A DNA stretch of 64,000 bases from contig BPKI01000001.1 in the NCBI GenBank assembly GCA_026005055.1, forward strand, positions 1,426,001-1,490,000, written 5' to 3'. Source of the DNA: Lysobacterales bacterium (GTDB lineage: Bacteria; Pseudomonadota; Gammaproteobacteria; Xanthomonadales; BPKI01). A model generated the notes under the pieces. The model made no database searches, was not told the origin of the DNA, and saw only the letters and a list, made by a program, of their open reading frames with translations. Each line of letters opens with the position of its first letter. Within the stretch, counting starts at the first letter, position 1. This document shows positions 29,407-40,354 of the stretch, one piece after another. Position numbers and translations under genes: made by a program.

Positions 29407-29937
29407 GAGCAGGCGATCCAGGCACTCCTGAGCCCGAGCATCGAGGCCCTCGGCTTCGAGTGCCTGGGCGTGGAGTGGTCCGGGCACCGGCGCGGCGGCA
29501 GGTTGCGGGTGTTCATCGACGGCCCGGAGGGCGTGCGCGTGGAGGATTGCGAGCGGGTGAGCCGAGAAATCGAGCCGCTGCTCGACCTCGAGGACCCCAT
29601 CGCGGGCACTTACACCCTGGAAGTGTCCTCCCCGGGCATCGAGCGGCCGTTGTTCACGCCTCTGCACTTCGAGCGTCATCGAGGCGAAACGGTGACGGTG
29701 ACCCTCGCGCACCCTCTTCGCGATGGGCGTCGGCGTCTTCAGGGAATTGTGCGCGCGGTGCACGGTGAGCGCATTCAACTGGACTGCGGCGGCGAATCGG
29801 TCGAGGTGAATCACGAGGACATCCTCCGCGCCCGCCTCGTCGCGGATTGGCAGACGATCTTCGCCGAGCGGTCCTCGCGAGGAGGGAAGTCCCCGTCGAC
29901 CCCTCCGGCAGGCCGAAGGAGTTCGAAACATGAGTAA
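29383..29937 (+). CDS. rimP: Ribosome maturation factor RimP
   Basis: RimP helps 30S subunit maturation. The N-terminal domain shows [13 protein letters not shown] and [32 protein letters not shown], then [15 protein letters not shown] and a C-terminal SH3-like domain. It is 184 residues from the first GTG, longer than the usual 150 because of a Ser/Pro/Arg-rich tail after residue 160. The true start could be any of four tandem GTG codons (29383-29403). It is the first gene of the rimP-nusA-infB-rbfA-truB-rpsO-pnp block and overlaps nusA by 8 bases. Confidence 0.92.
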   Translation: MKVKVKVKEQAIQALLSPSIEALGFECLGVEWSGHRRGGRLRVFIDGPEGVRVEDCERVSREIEPLLDLEDPIAGTYTLEVSSPGIERPLFTPLHFERHRGETVTVTLAHPLRDGRRRLQGIVRAVHGERIQLDCGGESVEVNHEDILRARLVADWQTIFAERSSRGGKSPSTPPAGRRSSKHE

Positions 29938-31459
29938 AGAGTTGTTGCTGATCGCAGAGGCGGTGGCCAACGAGAAGAGCGTCCCGCAGGATGTGATCTT
30001 CGAGGCGCTCGAGGCGGCGCTGGCCTCGGCCGCGAAAAAGAACTTTCCGGATCCCGAGATCGCTCCCGAAGTGTCCTTGCGGGTGAGCATCGACCGCAAG
30101 ACGGGCAACTACCGCACTTTCCGCCGCTGGGAAGTGATCGCGGACGACGCACCGATGGAGTCGCCGCATCGGCAGATCCGGCTCATGGACGCGGTGGAAT
30201 TGAAGCCCGATGCGAAGGTGGGCGATTTCATTGAGGAGGAGCTTCAGAACATCCCCCTCGGGCGGATCTCGGCGCAGACCGCCAAGCAGGTCATCGTGCA
30301 GCGGGTTCGGGACGCCGAACGGCGTCAGGTCTTCGAAGCCTTCAAGGATCGCGTCGGCACGCTGGTGACCGGCATCGTCAAGCGGGTCGAGCGCGGGAAC
30401 ATCTATCTCGACCTCGGTGGCAACGCGGAGGCGATCATTCCCCGCGACAAGGCCATCCCGCGCGAGACCGTTCGTCCCAACGACCGGCTCCGCGGTTACC
30501 TCTACGATGCGCGCCCGGAGGCGCGCGGTCCGCAGCTCTTCGTCTCGCGGACCGCACCCGAGCTGATCCGGGAGCTGTTCAAGCTCGAGGTTCCGGAGGT
30601 CGCACAGGGATTGGTGGAGATCGTGGCCGTGGCCCGCGATCCGGGCGACCGTGCCAAGATCGCGGTGCGCAGCCACGATTCCCGGACCGATCCGATCGGC
30701 GCCTGCGTCGGGATGCGCGGAGCCCGCGTGCACGCGGTGTCCGGCGAGATCAACGGCGAGCGCATCGACATCATCCCTTGGAGCGAGAATCCGGCGCAGT
30801 TCGTCATCAATGCGATGGCGCCGGCGGAAGTGTCGTCGATCATCGTCGATGAGGAGCGTCACTCGATGGACGTGGCGGTGCCGGAAAATCAGCTCTCGCT
30901 CGCGATCGGGCGCGGCGGGCAGAACGTCCGCTTGGCGAGTCGCCTGACCGGCTGGCAGCTCAACGTGATGACCGTCGAGCAGGTGCGCAAGAAGACCGAG
31001 GCGGAGCAGGAGGAAGCGCGAAGGCTCTTCATGGAGCGCCTCGAGGTCGATGAGGAGATCGCGGGCATCCTGGTGCAGGAGGGTTTCTCGACGATTGAGG
31101 AGATCGCCTACGTTCCGGCGTCCGAACTGCTCGCGATCGAAGGCTTCGACGAAGAGATCGTGGAGGAGCTGAGGGCCCGTGCGCGCGACGCCTTGCTCAC
31201 CCAGATGATCGCCGAGGAGGAGAAGCTCGAGGAGCAGGGGCCGGCCTCCGATTTGCTTGAGCTGCCTGGCATGGACCAGAAGACGGCCTATGCCCTCGCC
31301 GAGCATGGCATCCGCACGGCGGCTGACCTCGCCGAGCTCTCGGTCGATGAGCTGCCGCCGGTGGAGGGGCTCGATGAACGTCGCGCCGCCGAGCTGATCC
31401 TCGCAGCGCGGCAGCCGATGCTCGAATCGCTATCGCGCGCGGCGGCGAGCGAGCGTTGA
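29930..31459 (+). CDS. nusA: Transcription termination/antitermination factor NusA
   Basis: NusA binds RNA polymerase and nascent RNA and modulates pausing, termination and rRNA antitermination. Order: N-terminal polymerase-binding domain ([16 protein letters not shown]), S1 domain near residues 135-200, two KH domains with [13 protein letters not shown] near 325, then two C-terminal acidic helix-hairpin-helix repeats ([32 protein letters not shown]), the arrangement of E. coli NusA. At 509 residues it is full length. A GGAG Shine-Dalgarno precedes the ATG. Confidence 0.97.
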   Translation: MSKELLLIAEAVANEKSVPQDVIFEALEAALASAAKKNFPDPEIAPEVSLRVSIDRKTGNYRTFRRWEVIADDAPMESPHRQIRLMDAVELKPDAKVGDFIEEELQNIPLGRISAQTAKQVIVQRVRDAERRQVFEAFKDRVGTLVTGIVKRVERGNIYLDLGGNAEAIIPRDKAIPRETVRPNDRLRGYLYDARPEARGPQLFVSRTAPELIRELFKLEVPEVAQGLVEIVAVARDPGDRAKIAVRSHDSRTDPIGACVGMRGARVHAVSGEINGERIDIIPWSENPAQFVINAMAPAEVSSIIVDEERHSMDVAVPENQLSLAIGRGGQNVRLASRLTGWQLNVMTVEQVRKKTEAEQEEARRLFMERLEVDEEIAGILVQEGFSTIEEIAYVPASELLAIEGFDEEIVEELRARARDALLTQMIAEEEKLEEQGPASDLLELPGMDQKTAYALAEHGIRTAADLAELSVDELPPVEGLDERRAAELILAARQPMLESLSRAAASER

Positions 31460-31502
31460 ACCGATTACCGCTGACGCGCCCCTTGCTGGAGTCGAACCGC
31501 CG

Positions 31503-34070
<2,568 letters not shown>

Positions 34071-34097
34071 GCTCGGCAGCGGGCGGGAGTCCACCAG

Positions 34098-34475
34098 ATG
34101 GCGGCTCAGCGAAGCTTCGAACGTGCCTCGCGCGTCGCCGGGCAGTTGCGGCGCGAGGTCGGGGTTTTGGTCCATCGAGCCGTTCGCGAATACGGCATCC
34201 CTTCGGTGAGCGTATCCGAGGTCGAGGTGAGCCGCGACCTCGCCTACGCGCGGGTCTTCGTCGTCGCGAGCCGTGCCGAGGAGGCGCCCGCTTCCCTGGC
34301 GGTGCTCAACGGACTCGCTCGGGAAATGCGACAGCAGCTCTCGAGGATCCTGCGGATGCGCCATGTCCCTGAACTGAGCTTCCACTACGATGAGTCGCTC
34401 GATCGCGGCGAGCGCATCGAGCAGCTGCTGCGTCGGGCGCAGGGCGACGAGGGCGGCGATGCTTCGGGGGGCTGA
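34098..34475 (+). CDS. rbfA: Ribosome-binding factor A
   Basis: A KH-type 30S maturation and cold-adaptation factor. Family marks are RASRVAGQLRREVGVLVHRAVRE, VSVSEVEVSRDLAYARVFV and the end RHVPELSFHYDESLDRGERIEQLL. At 125 residues it is typical. Its last 17 bases overlap the start of truB, indicating coupled translation. Confidence 0.95.
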   Translation: MAAQRSFERASRVAGQLRREVGVLVHRAVREYGIPSVSVSEVEVSRDLAYARVFVVASRAEEAPASLAVLNGLAREMRQQLSRILRMRHVPELSFHYDESLDRGERIEQLLRRAQGDEGGDASGG

Positions 34476-35424
34476 GGCACCCGCCGAGGAGGTCGCCGGC
34501 GTCCTGCTGCTCGACAAGCCCGAGGGGATGAGCTCGAATCGGGCGCTTCAGCGAGTGCGGCGGGTATTCGGGGGCGTGCGGGCCGGGCACTGCGGGACGC
34601 TCGATCCCGCGGCCTCCGGGCTGCTCCCCATCTGTCTTGGCGTCGCCACGCGGATCGCGGGGCTTCTGACTGGCTGGCGAAAGCGTTATCTCGCGACCGT
34701 GCGGCTCGGTGTCGAGACCGACACCGACGACGGGGAAGGAAGGGTCCTGTCCCGACATTCCGGTCCCTTTCCGAGCGAGGAGGAGCTCCGCTCCGCGCTG
34801 AGTGCATTCCAGGGACGGATCCGACAAGTCCCGCCGCTTTATTCAGCGCTGAAGCGAGGAGGCGAGCCGCTCTACCGCAAGGCGCGGCGCGGCGAGGCCA
34901 TGGAAGTGGCCGAGCGCGAGGTCGAGATCTACCGTCTCCTCTTGCTCGCCAGGCCGAGTCCGGATCGGATCGAGCTGGACATCGAGTGTGGATCGGGTTT
35001 CTACGTGCGGGCTCTGGCCCGCGATCTCGGTCGTCGGCTCGGCTGCGGGGCGCATCTGGCGGCCTTGCGGCGCACCGCGGTCGGTCACTTCCGCATCGAG
35101 GATGCGGTGAGGCTCGACCATCTCGAGGCGCTCGCCGCCGAGAAGGGCGTATCGAGCGAGCTGTTGCTTTCGGTGAGCGATGCCCTGCCGGAGTTGCCGC
35201 ACCTCGTGCTCGACCCCGACGAGGTGCATCGTCTCCTCCATGGACGTGCACCGGCGCGAGCATGGGCCGGAGACGCTCTCGAGGCGCTCGCCGTGGATGC
35301 GCGCGGGAGGGCGCTCGCGCTTCTGGAGCGCGCCGATGGTGCCGTGCGCATCCGCCGACTGCTCGCCGAGACGGAAGCCGTCGGCCGCGGCCGATCCTTG
35401 TCGGCATCGCCCTCGGAACGCTAG
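34459..35424 (+). CDS. truB: tRNA pseudouridine-55 synthase
   Basis: TruB makes pseudouridine 55 in the T loop of tRNAs. LLLDKPEGMSSN and the catalytic-Asp motif GHCGTLDPAASGLLPICLG (Asp near residue 49) are clear, as are the Tyr in PPLYSALKRGG and the CGSGFYVRALARDLG segment. A PUA-like C-terminal part is present. The ATG at 34459 (MLRGAEAP) is chosen over earlier starts inside rbfA because the family match begins just after it; the protein is 321 residues. Confidence 0.95.
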   Translation: MLRGAEAPAEEVAGVLLLDKPEGMSSNRALQRVRRVFGGVRAGHCGTLDPAASGLLPICLGVATRIAGLLTGWRKRYLATVRLGVETDTDDGEGRVLSRHSGPFPSEEELRSALSAFQGRIRQVPPLYSALKRGGEPLYRKARRGEAMEVAEREVEIYRLLLLARPSPDRIELDIECGSGFYVRALARDLGRRLGCGAHLAALRRTAVGHFRIEDAVRLDHLEALAAEKGVSSELLLSVSDALPELPHLVLDPDEVHRLLHGRAPARAWAGDALEALAVDARGRALALLERADGAVRIRRLLAETEAVGRGRSLSASPSER

Positions 35425-35427
35425 ACT
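35398..35427 (+). promoter_or_regulatory. Possible sigma-70 promoter for rpsO
   Basis: TTGTCG (35398-35403) and TAGACT (35422-35427) are separated by 18 bases inside the end of truB, 88 bases before the rpsO ATG. An independent rpsO promoter is known in E. coli; here it is only a sequence match. Confidence 0.4.
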
Positions 35428-35514
35428 ATGGTGTTTGCGAACGATTGAAGCCACGCATGCGAGGTGGCGTGCTCGGTGGACCGAGCCGCGATCTCTCCCC
35501 AGGAAAAAGCATCC

Positions 35515-35784
35515 ATGTCCCTCAGCACCGAACAGACCTCTCGGATCATCGCCGAATACCAGCGCTCGCCGAATGACACAGGTTCGCCGGAAGTGCAGGT
35601 CGCCCTGCTTTCGGCGCGCATCGAGCACCTCGCGCGGCATTTCGAGATCCACAAAAAGGATCATCATTCGCGCCGGGGCTTGCTCAAGATGGTCAATCAG
35701 CGGCGCCGCCTCCTCAACTACCTCAAGCGCCGCGACCAGGCGCGTTACCAGGCGCTGATCGAGCGTCTCGGTATCCGCCGCTGA
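35515..35784 (+). CDS. rpsO: 30S ribosomal protein S15
   Basis: An 89-residue primary 16S rRNA-binding protein. The pattern is unmistakable: [61 protein letters not shown]. The ATG at 35515 has an AGGAAA Shine-Dalgarno about 10 bases upstream and gives the standard length. It is followed by pnp as in most gammaproteobacteria. Confidence 0.98.
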   Translation: MSLSTEQTSRIIAEYQRSPNDTGSPEVQVALLSARIEHLARHFEIHKKDHHSRRGLLKMVNQRRRLLNYLKRRDQARYQALIERLGIRR

Positions 35785-35810
35785 TGGCTGCGCCAAAGGG
35801 AGGTGTCGCG

Positions 35811-37943
35811 ATGAGCAAACAGAGCATCACCTTCCGTTACGGCGACCATGACGTGACCCTCGAGACCGGAGAGATCGCTCGCCAGGCGACCTCCGCGGTG
35901 ATGGTCTCGATGAACGGCACGGTGGTGCTGGTGACGGTGGTGGCCGATCGGCGGGCGAAAGAAGGCCTCGATTTCTTCCCGCTCACGGTCAACTACATCG
36001 AGAAGTTCTACGCCGGAGGACGCATTCCCGGCGGTTTCTTCAAGCGGGAAGGGCGTCCCACCGAGCGCGAAGTCCTCAACTCGCGACTCATCGACCGGCC
36101 GATCCGGCCGCTCTTTCCCGACGGTTTCCACCACGAAGTTCAGGTGATGGCGACCGTCATGTCGGTCAATCCCGAGGTCGAGGCCGACATCCCGGCGCTG
36201 ATCGGCGCCTCGGCGGCCCTGACCCTCTCCGGGCTGCCGTTCCGGGGCCCGATCGGAGCGGCCCGCGTGGGCTACATCGACGGCCGCTACATCCTCAACC
36301 CGGGTGCCAGCCAGCTCAAGCACTCCAAGCTCGATCTGGTGGTCGCCGGCACCGAGAAGGCGGTCAACATGGTCGAGTCGGAGGCCAAGCTGCTGCCCGA
36401 GGAAGTCATGCTCGGGGCGGTCATGTTCGGCTTCCGAGAGTTTCAGACCGTGATCCAGGCCGTGCGAGCCTTCGCCGAACAGGTGGGGGTGAAACCTTTT
36501 CCCTGGACGCCGCCGGTGCGCGATCTCGCGCTCGCCGACGCGGTGCGTCTGGCGGCCGAGGCGGCGCTTCAGGACGCTTTCTCCATCCGCGAGAAGAGCG
36601 AACGGCGCGAGCGGCTCGCGGCGATCCGCGAGGAGGTGACGCGGAAGCTGCTCGATGAGGGGCGCGGCTGGACGGCTCAGGCGATCGCCAAGGAGCTCGG
36701 GGAGCTCGAATACACGGTGATGCGCCAGCGCGTGCTGAGGACGAAGGTGCGCATCGATGGGCGCGACCCCAAGACCATCCGTCCGATCAGCATCCGGGTC
36801 GGGGCCTTGCCGCGCACCCACGGCTCGGCGATCTTCACCCGCGGCGAGACGCAGGCGATCGTCACCACCACCCTCGGCACTGGACGCGATGCGCAGATCA
36901 TCGACGCGATCGAGGGTGAATCGAAGGACACCTTTCTCTTCCACTACAACTTCCCGCCCTTCTGCGTCGGCGAGATCAGCTACATGCTCGCGCCCAAGCG
37001 GCGGGAGATCGGTCACGGCCGTCTCGCGCGCCGCGGGGTCCAGGCGGTGATGCCGAGCATGGAGGAGTTCCCCTACGTGGTGCGGGTGGTCTCCGAGATC
37101 ACCGAATCGAACGGCTCGAGCTCGATGGCTTCGGTATGCGGCTCCTCGCTCGCCTTGATGGATGCGGGCGTGCCGATCAAGGCTGCGGTCGCCGGTATCG
37201 CGATGGGGCTGATCAAGGAGGGTGAGGACTACGTGGTGCTCTCCGACATCCTCGGCGACGAGGATCACCTCGGCGACATGGATTTCAAGGTCGCGGGCAC
37301 CGCCGATGGCGTCTCCGCGCTGCAGATGGACATCAAGATCGAAGGCATCACCGAGGAGATCATGCGCGTCGCGCTCGAACAGGCCCGGGAGGGCCGGCTG
37401 CACATCCTCGGCGAGATGGCCAAGGTGCTGGATCGGCCGCGTCCGGAGATGAGCGAGTACGCGCCCCGTCTTCTCACCATCAAGATCAACCCGGAGAAGA
37501 TCCGCGACGTGATCGGAAAGGGCGGGGCGGTCATCCGCTCGATCACCGAAGAGACCGGCACCCAGATCGACATCCAGGACGATGGCACGGTGATCATCGC
37601 CTCGGCGAACCGCGCGGCAGCGGAGGCGGCGAAGCGGCGCATCGAACTCATCACCGCCGAGGTCGAGCCCGGTGCGATCTACGAGGGTCGAGTCTCCAAG
37701 CTCATGGACTTCGGCGCATTCGTCACCATACTCCCCGGCAAGGACGGCCTGGTGCACGTCTCCCAGATCTCCAACGAACGGGTCGAGCGCGTGAGCGACA
37801 AGCTCTCGGAGGGAGACATCGTCCGCGTCAAGGTGCTCGAGGTCGACAAGCAGGGACGGATTCGGCTCTCGATGAAGGCGGTGCTCGAGGACGAGCAGCG
37901 CAACCGCGAGAAGACGAAGGCCGAGAGTCCGCCGACCGGCTGA
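35811..37943 (+). CDS. pnp: Polyribonucleotide nucleotidyltransferase (PNPase)
   Basis: A phosphorolytic 3'-5' exoribonuclease and degradosome component. Two RNase PH domains ([13 protein letters not shown] in the second), a KH domain ([21 protein letters not shown], near residue 565) and an S1 domain ([30 protein letters not shown]) occur in order. At 710 residues it is full length. The ATG at 35811 follows a strong AAGGGAGGTG Shine-Dalgarno; an ATG 27 bases upstream overlaps the rpsO stop and is less likely. Confidence 0.97.
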   Translation: MSKQSITFRYGDHDVTLETGEIARQATSAVMVSMNGTVVLVTVVADRRAKEGLDFFPLTVNYIEKFYAGGRIPGGFFKREGRPTEREVLNSRLIDRPIRPLFPDGFHHEVQVMATVMSVNPEVEADIPALIGASAALTLSGLPFRGPIGAARVGYIDGRYILNPGASQLKHSKLDLVVAGTEKAVNMVESEAKLLPEEVMLGAVMFGFREFQTVIQAVRAFAEQVGVKPFPWTPPVRDLALADAVRLAAEAALQDAFSIREKSERRERLAAIREEVTRKLLDEGRGWTAQAIAKELGELEYTVMRQRVLRTKVRIDGRDPKTIRPISIRVGALPRTHGSAIFTRGETQAIVTTTLGTGRDAQIIDAIEGESKDTFLFHYNFPPFCVGEISYMLAPKRREIGHGRLARRGVQAVMPSMEEFPYVVRVVSEITESNGSSSMASVCGSSLALMDAGVPIKAAVAGIAMGLIKEGEDYVVLSDILGDEDHLGDMDFKVAGTADGVSALQMDIKIEGITEEIMRVALEQAREGRLHILGEMAKVLDRPRPEMSEYAPRLLTIKINPEKIRDVIGKGGAVIRSITEETGTQIDIQDDGTVIIASANRAAAEAAKRRIELITAEVEPGAIYEGRVSKLMDFGAFVTILPGKDGLVHVSQISNERVERVSDKLSEGDIVRVKVLEVDKQGRIRLSMKAVLEDEQRNREKTKAESPPTG

Positions 37944-38021
37944 TTCCCCCTGCGTTTGCGCTTCCAGGCGCTCGCGGCGGTTCCGGTGTCGATCGCTTCG
38001 ATCCAAGGGGCGTGACGTGGC

Positions 38022-38050
38022 TTTTGCTGCGATGCAGCAAACGCTACACT
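38022..38050 (+). promoter_or_regulatory. Candidate PhaR operator and promoter upstream of phaEC
   Basis: A perfect palindrome, TTTGCTGC-GAT-GCAGCAAA (38023-38041), lies just upstream of a -10-like TACACT (38045-38050), 38 bp before the phaE ATG. It contains CTGC-N3-GCAG, and TGC-GAT-GCA-GCA on the plus strand, fitting the TGC/GCA-type PhaR recognition sequence described for Paracoccus PhaR as I recall it. No good -35 is seen; the palindrome covers that position, as an operator for repression would. A PhaR homologue is encoded at 44229-44702. Confidence 0.6.
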
Positions 38051-38078
38051 ATCGGTTCTTCCGGCGGAGAGTGAGGCG

Positions 38079-39140
38079 ATGAGCGAGGCGAAGGACTCGG
38101 GCGATTGGCTCGAGGAATGGAAGGCGCTGCAAGCGCGCTTTTGGGAATCGTTCGGGCGTCTGGCTTCGGCGAATGCGGAAACGGGGACGGCGGCGCCGGA
38201 GCGAGGCGATCAGCGCCCGGGCGCGGGGCTTCCTTGGCACGAAGGGCTCGAGCTCTGGACCCGTTTGTTCAGGCCCCGCGAGGAGGTGGGAGCGACGGTG
38301 GAACACGCGCTCGCCCGTGCGCGTCAGCTCTTGGCGTGGATGCAGCGGGCTGCCGAGCGCGCGGCGGGCAATGGAGGGGCGCTCCCCAGCGGCGAGGATC
38401 TCGCTCAGCTGATGCGCGACTTCGCGTATGCCGCCTTGCCCGATCCCTTCGCCTGGTTTTCGGCCTGGTCGGTGGATCGGCTGCGCGAGCTCGAGCGCTT
38501 CTGGCAGCCCCTCGCTTCGCTCGCGGGAGGCGCGTGGGATTCGCAACGCGCCGAGTGGGAGCGATGGCTCGATGTCCAGCCCTTCGGCTTGCTACGGGAG
38601 CATCAGGAGCGGCGGCAGGCCATGGCGCGGGCCTCCATCGCCCTCGCCGAGGCAGAGGCGCGCTATCGAGCGCTGTTGGGACGAGCCCTTCAGCGCGGCA
38701 TCGAGCGCTTCGAGGAAAAGCTCGCCGAGCGCGGCGAAAACGGCAGTCCGGTGCGTTCGGCGCGCGAGCTCTTCGACCTGTGGATGGATGCCGGGGAAGA
38801 GGGATTCCAAGAAGTCGCCTCCGCGCCGGAGTTCCGCACCGTGTACGGTCAGCTGGTGAACGCGCAGATGCGCTTGCGCCGGCTCCTTCAGACGGAGCTC
38901 GAGATCCTTTGTCGGGCGCTTGGGATGCCGACGCGCGCCGAACTCGACGGCGTCCTGCGCAAGCTGAAGGCGCTTCGCGAGAGTCGGGCGGAGCTCGAGG
39001 CGCGTGTCGCGGCTCTGGAGGCGGCCAAGCCGGCTCCGGCTTCCGAGCGGCAGACGGCCGAAACGGCACGAAGCGCTCGGCGTGCGCCTCGAACCTCGCC
39101 GGCCAAAAGCCGTCCCGCCTCGCGTCGAAAGGAGTCCTGA
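38079..39140 (+). CDS. phaE: Class III polyhydroxyalkanoate synthase subunit PhaE
   Basis: PhaE is the non-catalytic partner that activates PhaC and binds PHA granules. The 353-residue sequence is helical and Trp/Glu/Arg-rich, with DWLEEWKALQARFWESF at the start and PEFRTVYGQLVNAQMRLRRLLQTELEILCRALGMPTRAELDGV towards the end (cited in parts), the typical PhaE region. A heptad-like coiled coil spans about 295-316. The last 37 residues are Arg/Lys/Ser/Pro-rich (net about +8), unusual enough to note. phaC follows after 3 bases. Confidence 0.85.
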   Translation: MSEAKDSGDWLEEWKALQARFWESFGRLASANAETGTAAPERGDQRPGAGLPWHEGLELWTRLFRPREEVGATVEHALARARQLLAWMQRAAERAAGNGGALPSGEDLAQLMRDFAYAALPDPFAWFSAWSVDRLRELERFWQPLASLAGGAWDSQRAEWERWLDVQPFGLLREHQERRQAMARASIALAEAEARYRALLGRALQRGIERFEEKLAERGENGSPVRSARELFDLWMDAGEEGFQEVASAPEFRTVYGQLVNAQMRLRRLLQTELEILCRALGMPTRAELDGVLRKLKALRESRAELEARVAALEAAKPAPASERQTAETARSARRAPRTSPAKSRPASRRKES

Positions 39141-39143
39141 TCC

Positions 39144-40211
39144 ATGCGCAGCATCGACATCACCGCCGATCAAATCGTCCGTGAAGCGGCACGGTACGCC
39201 CATCGCTTGAGCCAGGGGATGCGCAATCTCCTCGAGCTCGAACCCGTCGAGGTGGGGTGCACCCCGCGGGAGGCGGTCTATCGCGAGGACAAACTCGTTC
39301 TCTACCGCTTCCGCCGCGACACGCCGCCGACCCATCGCGTGCCGCTCTTGATCGTCTACGCGCTCGTCAATCGCCCCTACATGGTCGATCTGCAAGAAGA
39401 TCGCTCGCTGGTGCGCAATCTGCTCGCGCTCGGCTACGAGGTGTATCTGATCGACTGGGGCTATCCCGATCCCTCGGACCGCCTGCTCGGGCTCGAGGAC
39501 TACATCCTTGGCTACATCGATCGCTGCGTGACGGAAGTCGCGGCGCGGCATGGTCTTCAGGCGATCGATTTCCTCGGCATCTGCCAGGGGGGAACCTTCA
39601 GCCTCTGCTACACCGCGCTCCGGCCAGCGCGCGTGCGCCGGCTGATCACGATGGTGACGCCGGTCGATTTCCACACGCCCGACAATCTGCTGTCGCACTG
39701 GACGCGAGAGCTCGACGTGGATCTGTTCGTGGACACGCTCGGCAACGTGCCGGCGGACTTGATGAACTTCTTCTACCTCACGCTCAAGCCTTACCGCCTC
39801 AATCTGCAGAAATACGTGGGCCTGGTCGACATCCTCGACGATCGCGAGGAGCTCGCCAACTTTCTGCGCATGGAGAAGTGGATCTTCGATTCTCCGGACC
39901 AGGCCGGCGAGGCTTTCCGCCAGTTCATTCGCGATTTCTATCAGCAGAACAAGCTGGTCAAGGGCGAAGTCGAGATCGGCGGCGAGCGCGTCGATCTACG
40001 GCGGATCGAGCAGCCGGTCCTCAACGTTTATGCCACGCAGGATCATCTCGTTCCGCCGGATGCCTCGCGCGCCCTCGGTCGAGTGGTCGGGAGTCGCGAC
40101 TACAGCGAGCTGGCCTTTCGCGGCGGTCACATCGGCATCTATGTGTCCTCTCGGGCGCAACGCGAGGTCGCCCCGGGCATCGACGCTTGGTTGCGGGCTC
40201 GCGCCGGCTGA
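39144..40211 (+). CDS. phaC: Class III polyhydroxyalkanoate synthase subunit PhaC
   Basis: The catalytic subunit polymerising (R)-3-hydroxyacyl-CoA. At 355 residues it has class III length. The lipase-like box GICQGG carries nucleophile Cys147; Asp300 (ATQDHLVPP) and His329 (FRGGHIG) complete the triad, the same spacing as Cys149/Asp302/His331 of Allochromatium vinosum. LIDWGYPDPSDR and MVTPVDFHTPDNLLS are typical. It forms a two-gene operon with phaE. Confidence 0.97.
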   Translation: MRSIDITADQIVREAARYAHRLSQGMRNLLELEPVEVGCTPREAVYREDKLVLYRFRRDTPPTHRVPLLIVYALVNRPYMVDLQEDRSLVRNLLALGYEVYLIDWGYPDPSDRLLGLEDYILGYIDRCVTEVAARHGLQAIDFLGICQGGTFSLCYTALRPARVRRLITMVTPVDFHTPDNLLSHWTRELDVDLFVDTLGNVPADLMNFFYLTLKPYRLNLQKYVGLVDILDDREELANFLRMEKWIFDSPDQAGEAFRQFIRDFYQQNKLVKGEVEIGGERVDLRRIEQPVLNVYATQDHLVPPDASRALGRVVGSRDYSELAFRGGHIGIYVSSRAQREVAPGIDAWLRARAG

Positions 40212-40243
40212 GACCAGGGGCGCGCGCCATGCCCCCCAGTCCG

Positions 40244-40269
40244 TGGTCAAAATGTGACGCGCTTGGTCA
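40244..40269 (+). promoter_or_regulatory. Pair of TGGTCA direct repeats 20 bp apart
   Basis: TGGTCA occurs at 40244-40249 and again at 40264-40269, an offset of 20 bp or two helical turns, within the 143-bp gap between phaC and the DUF1631 gene. The spacing is what a dimeric regulator bound to one DNA face would need. No regulator is assigned. Confidence 0.3.
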
Positions 40270-40354
40270 TTTTCGGACTTCTGGAGTCTAGCCGGCGGCT
40301 GTCGGCGCCGATACACTCTTTTCCGAGGTTGTGATCCGCACCGCCGGAGGCCCC

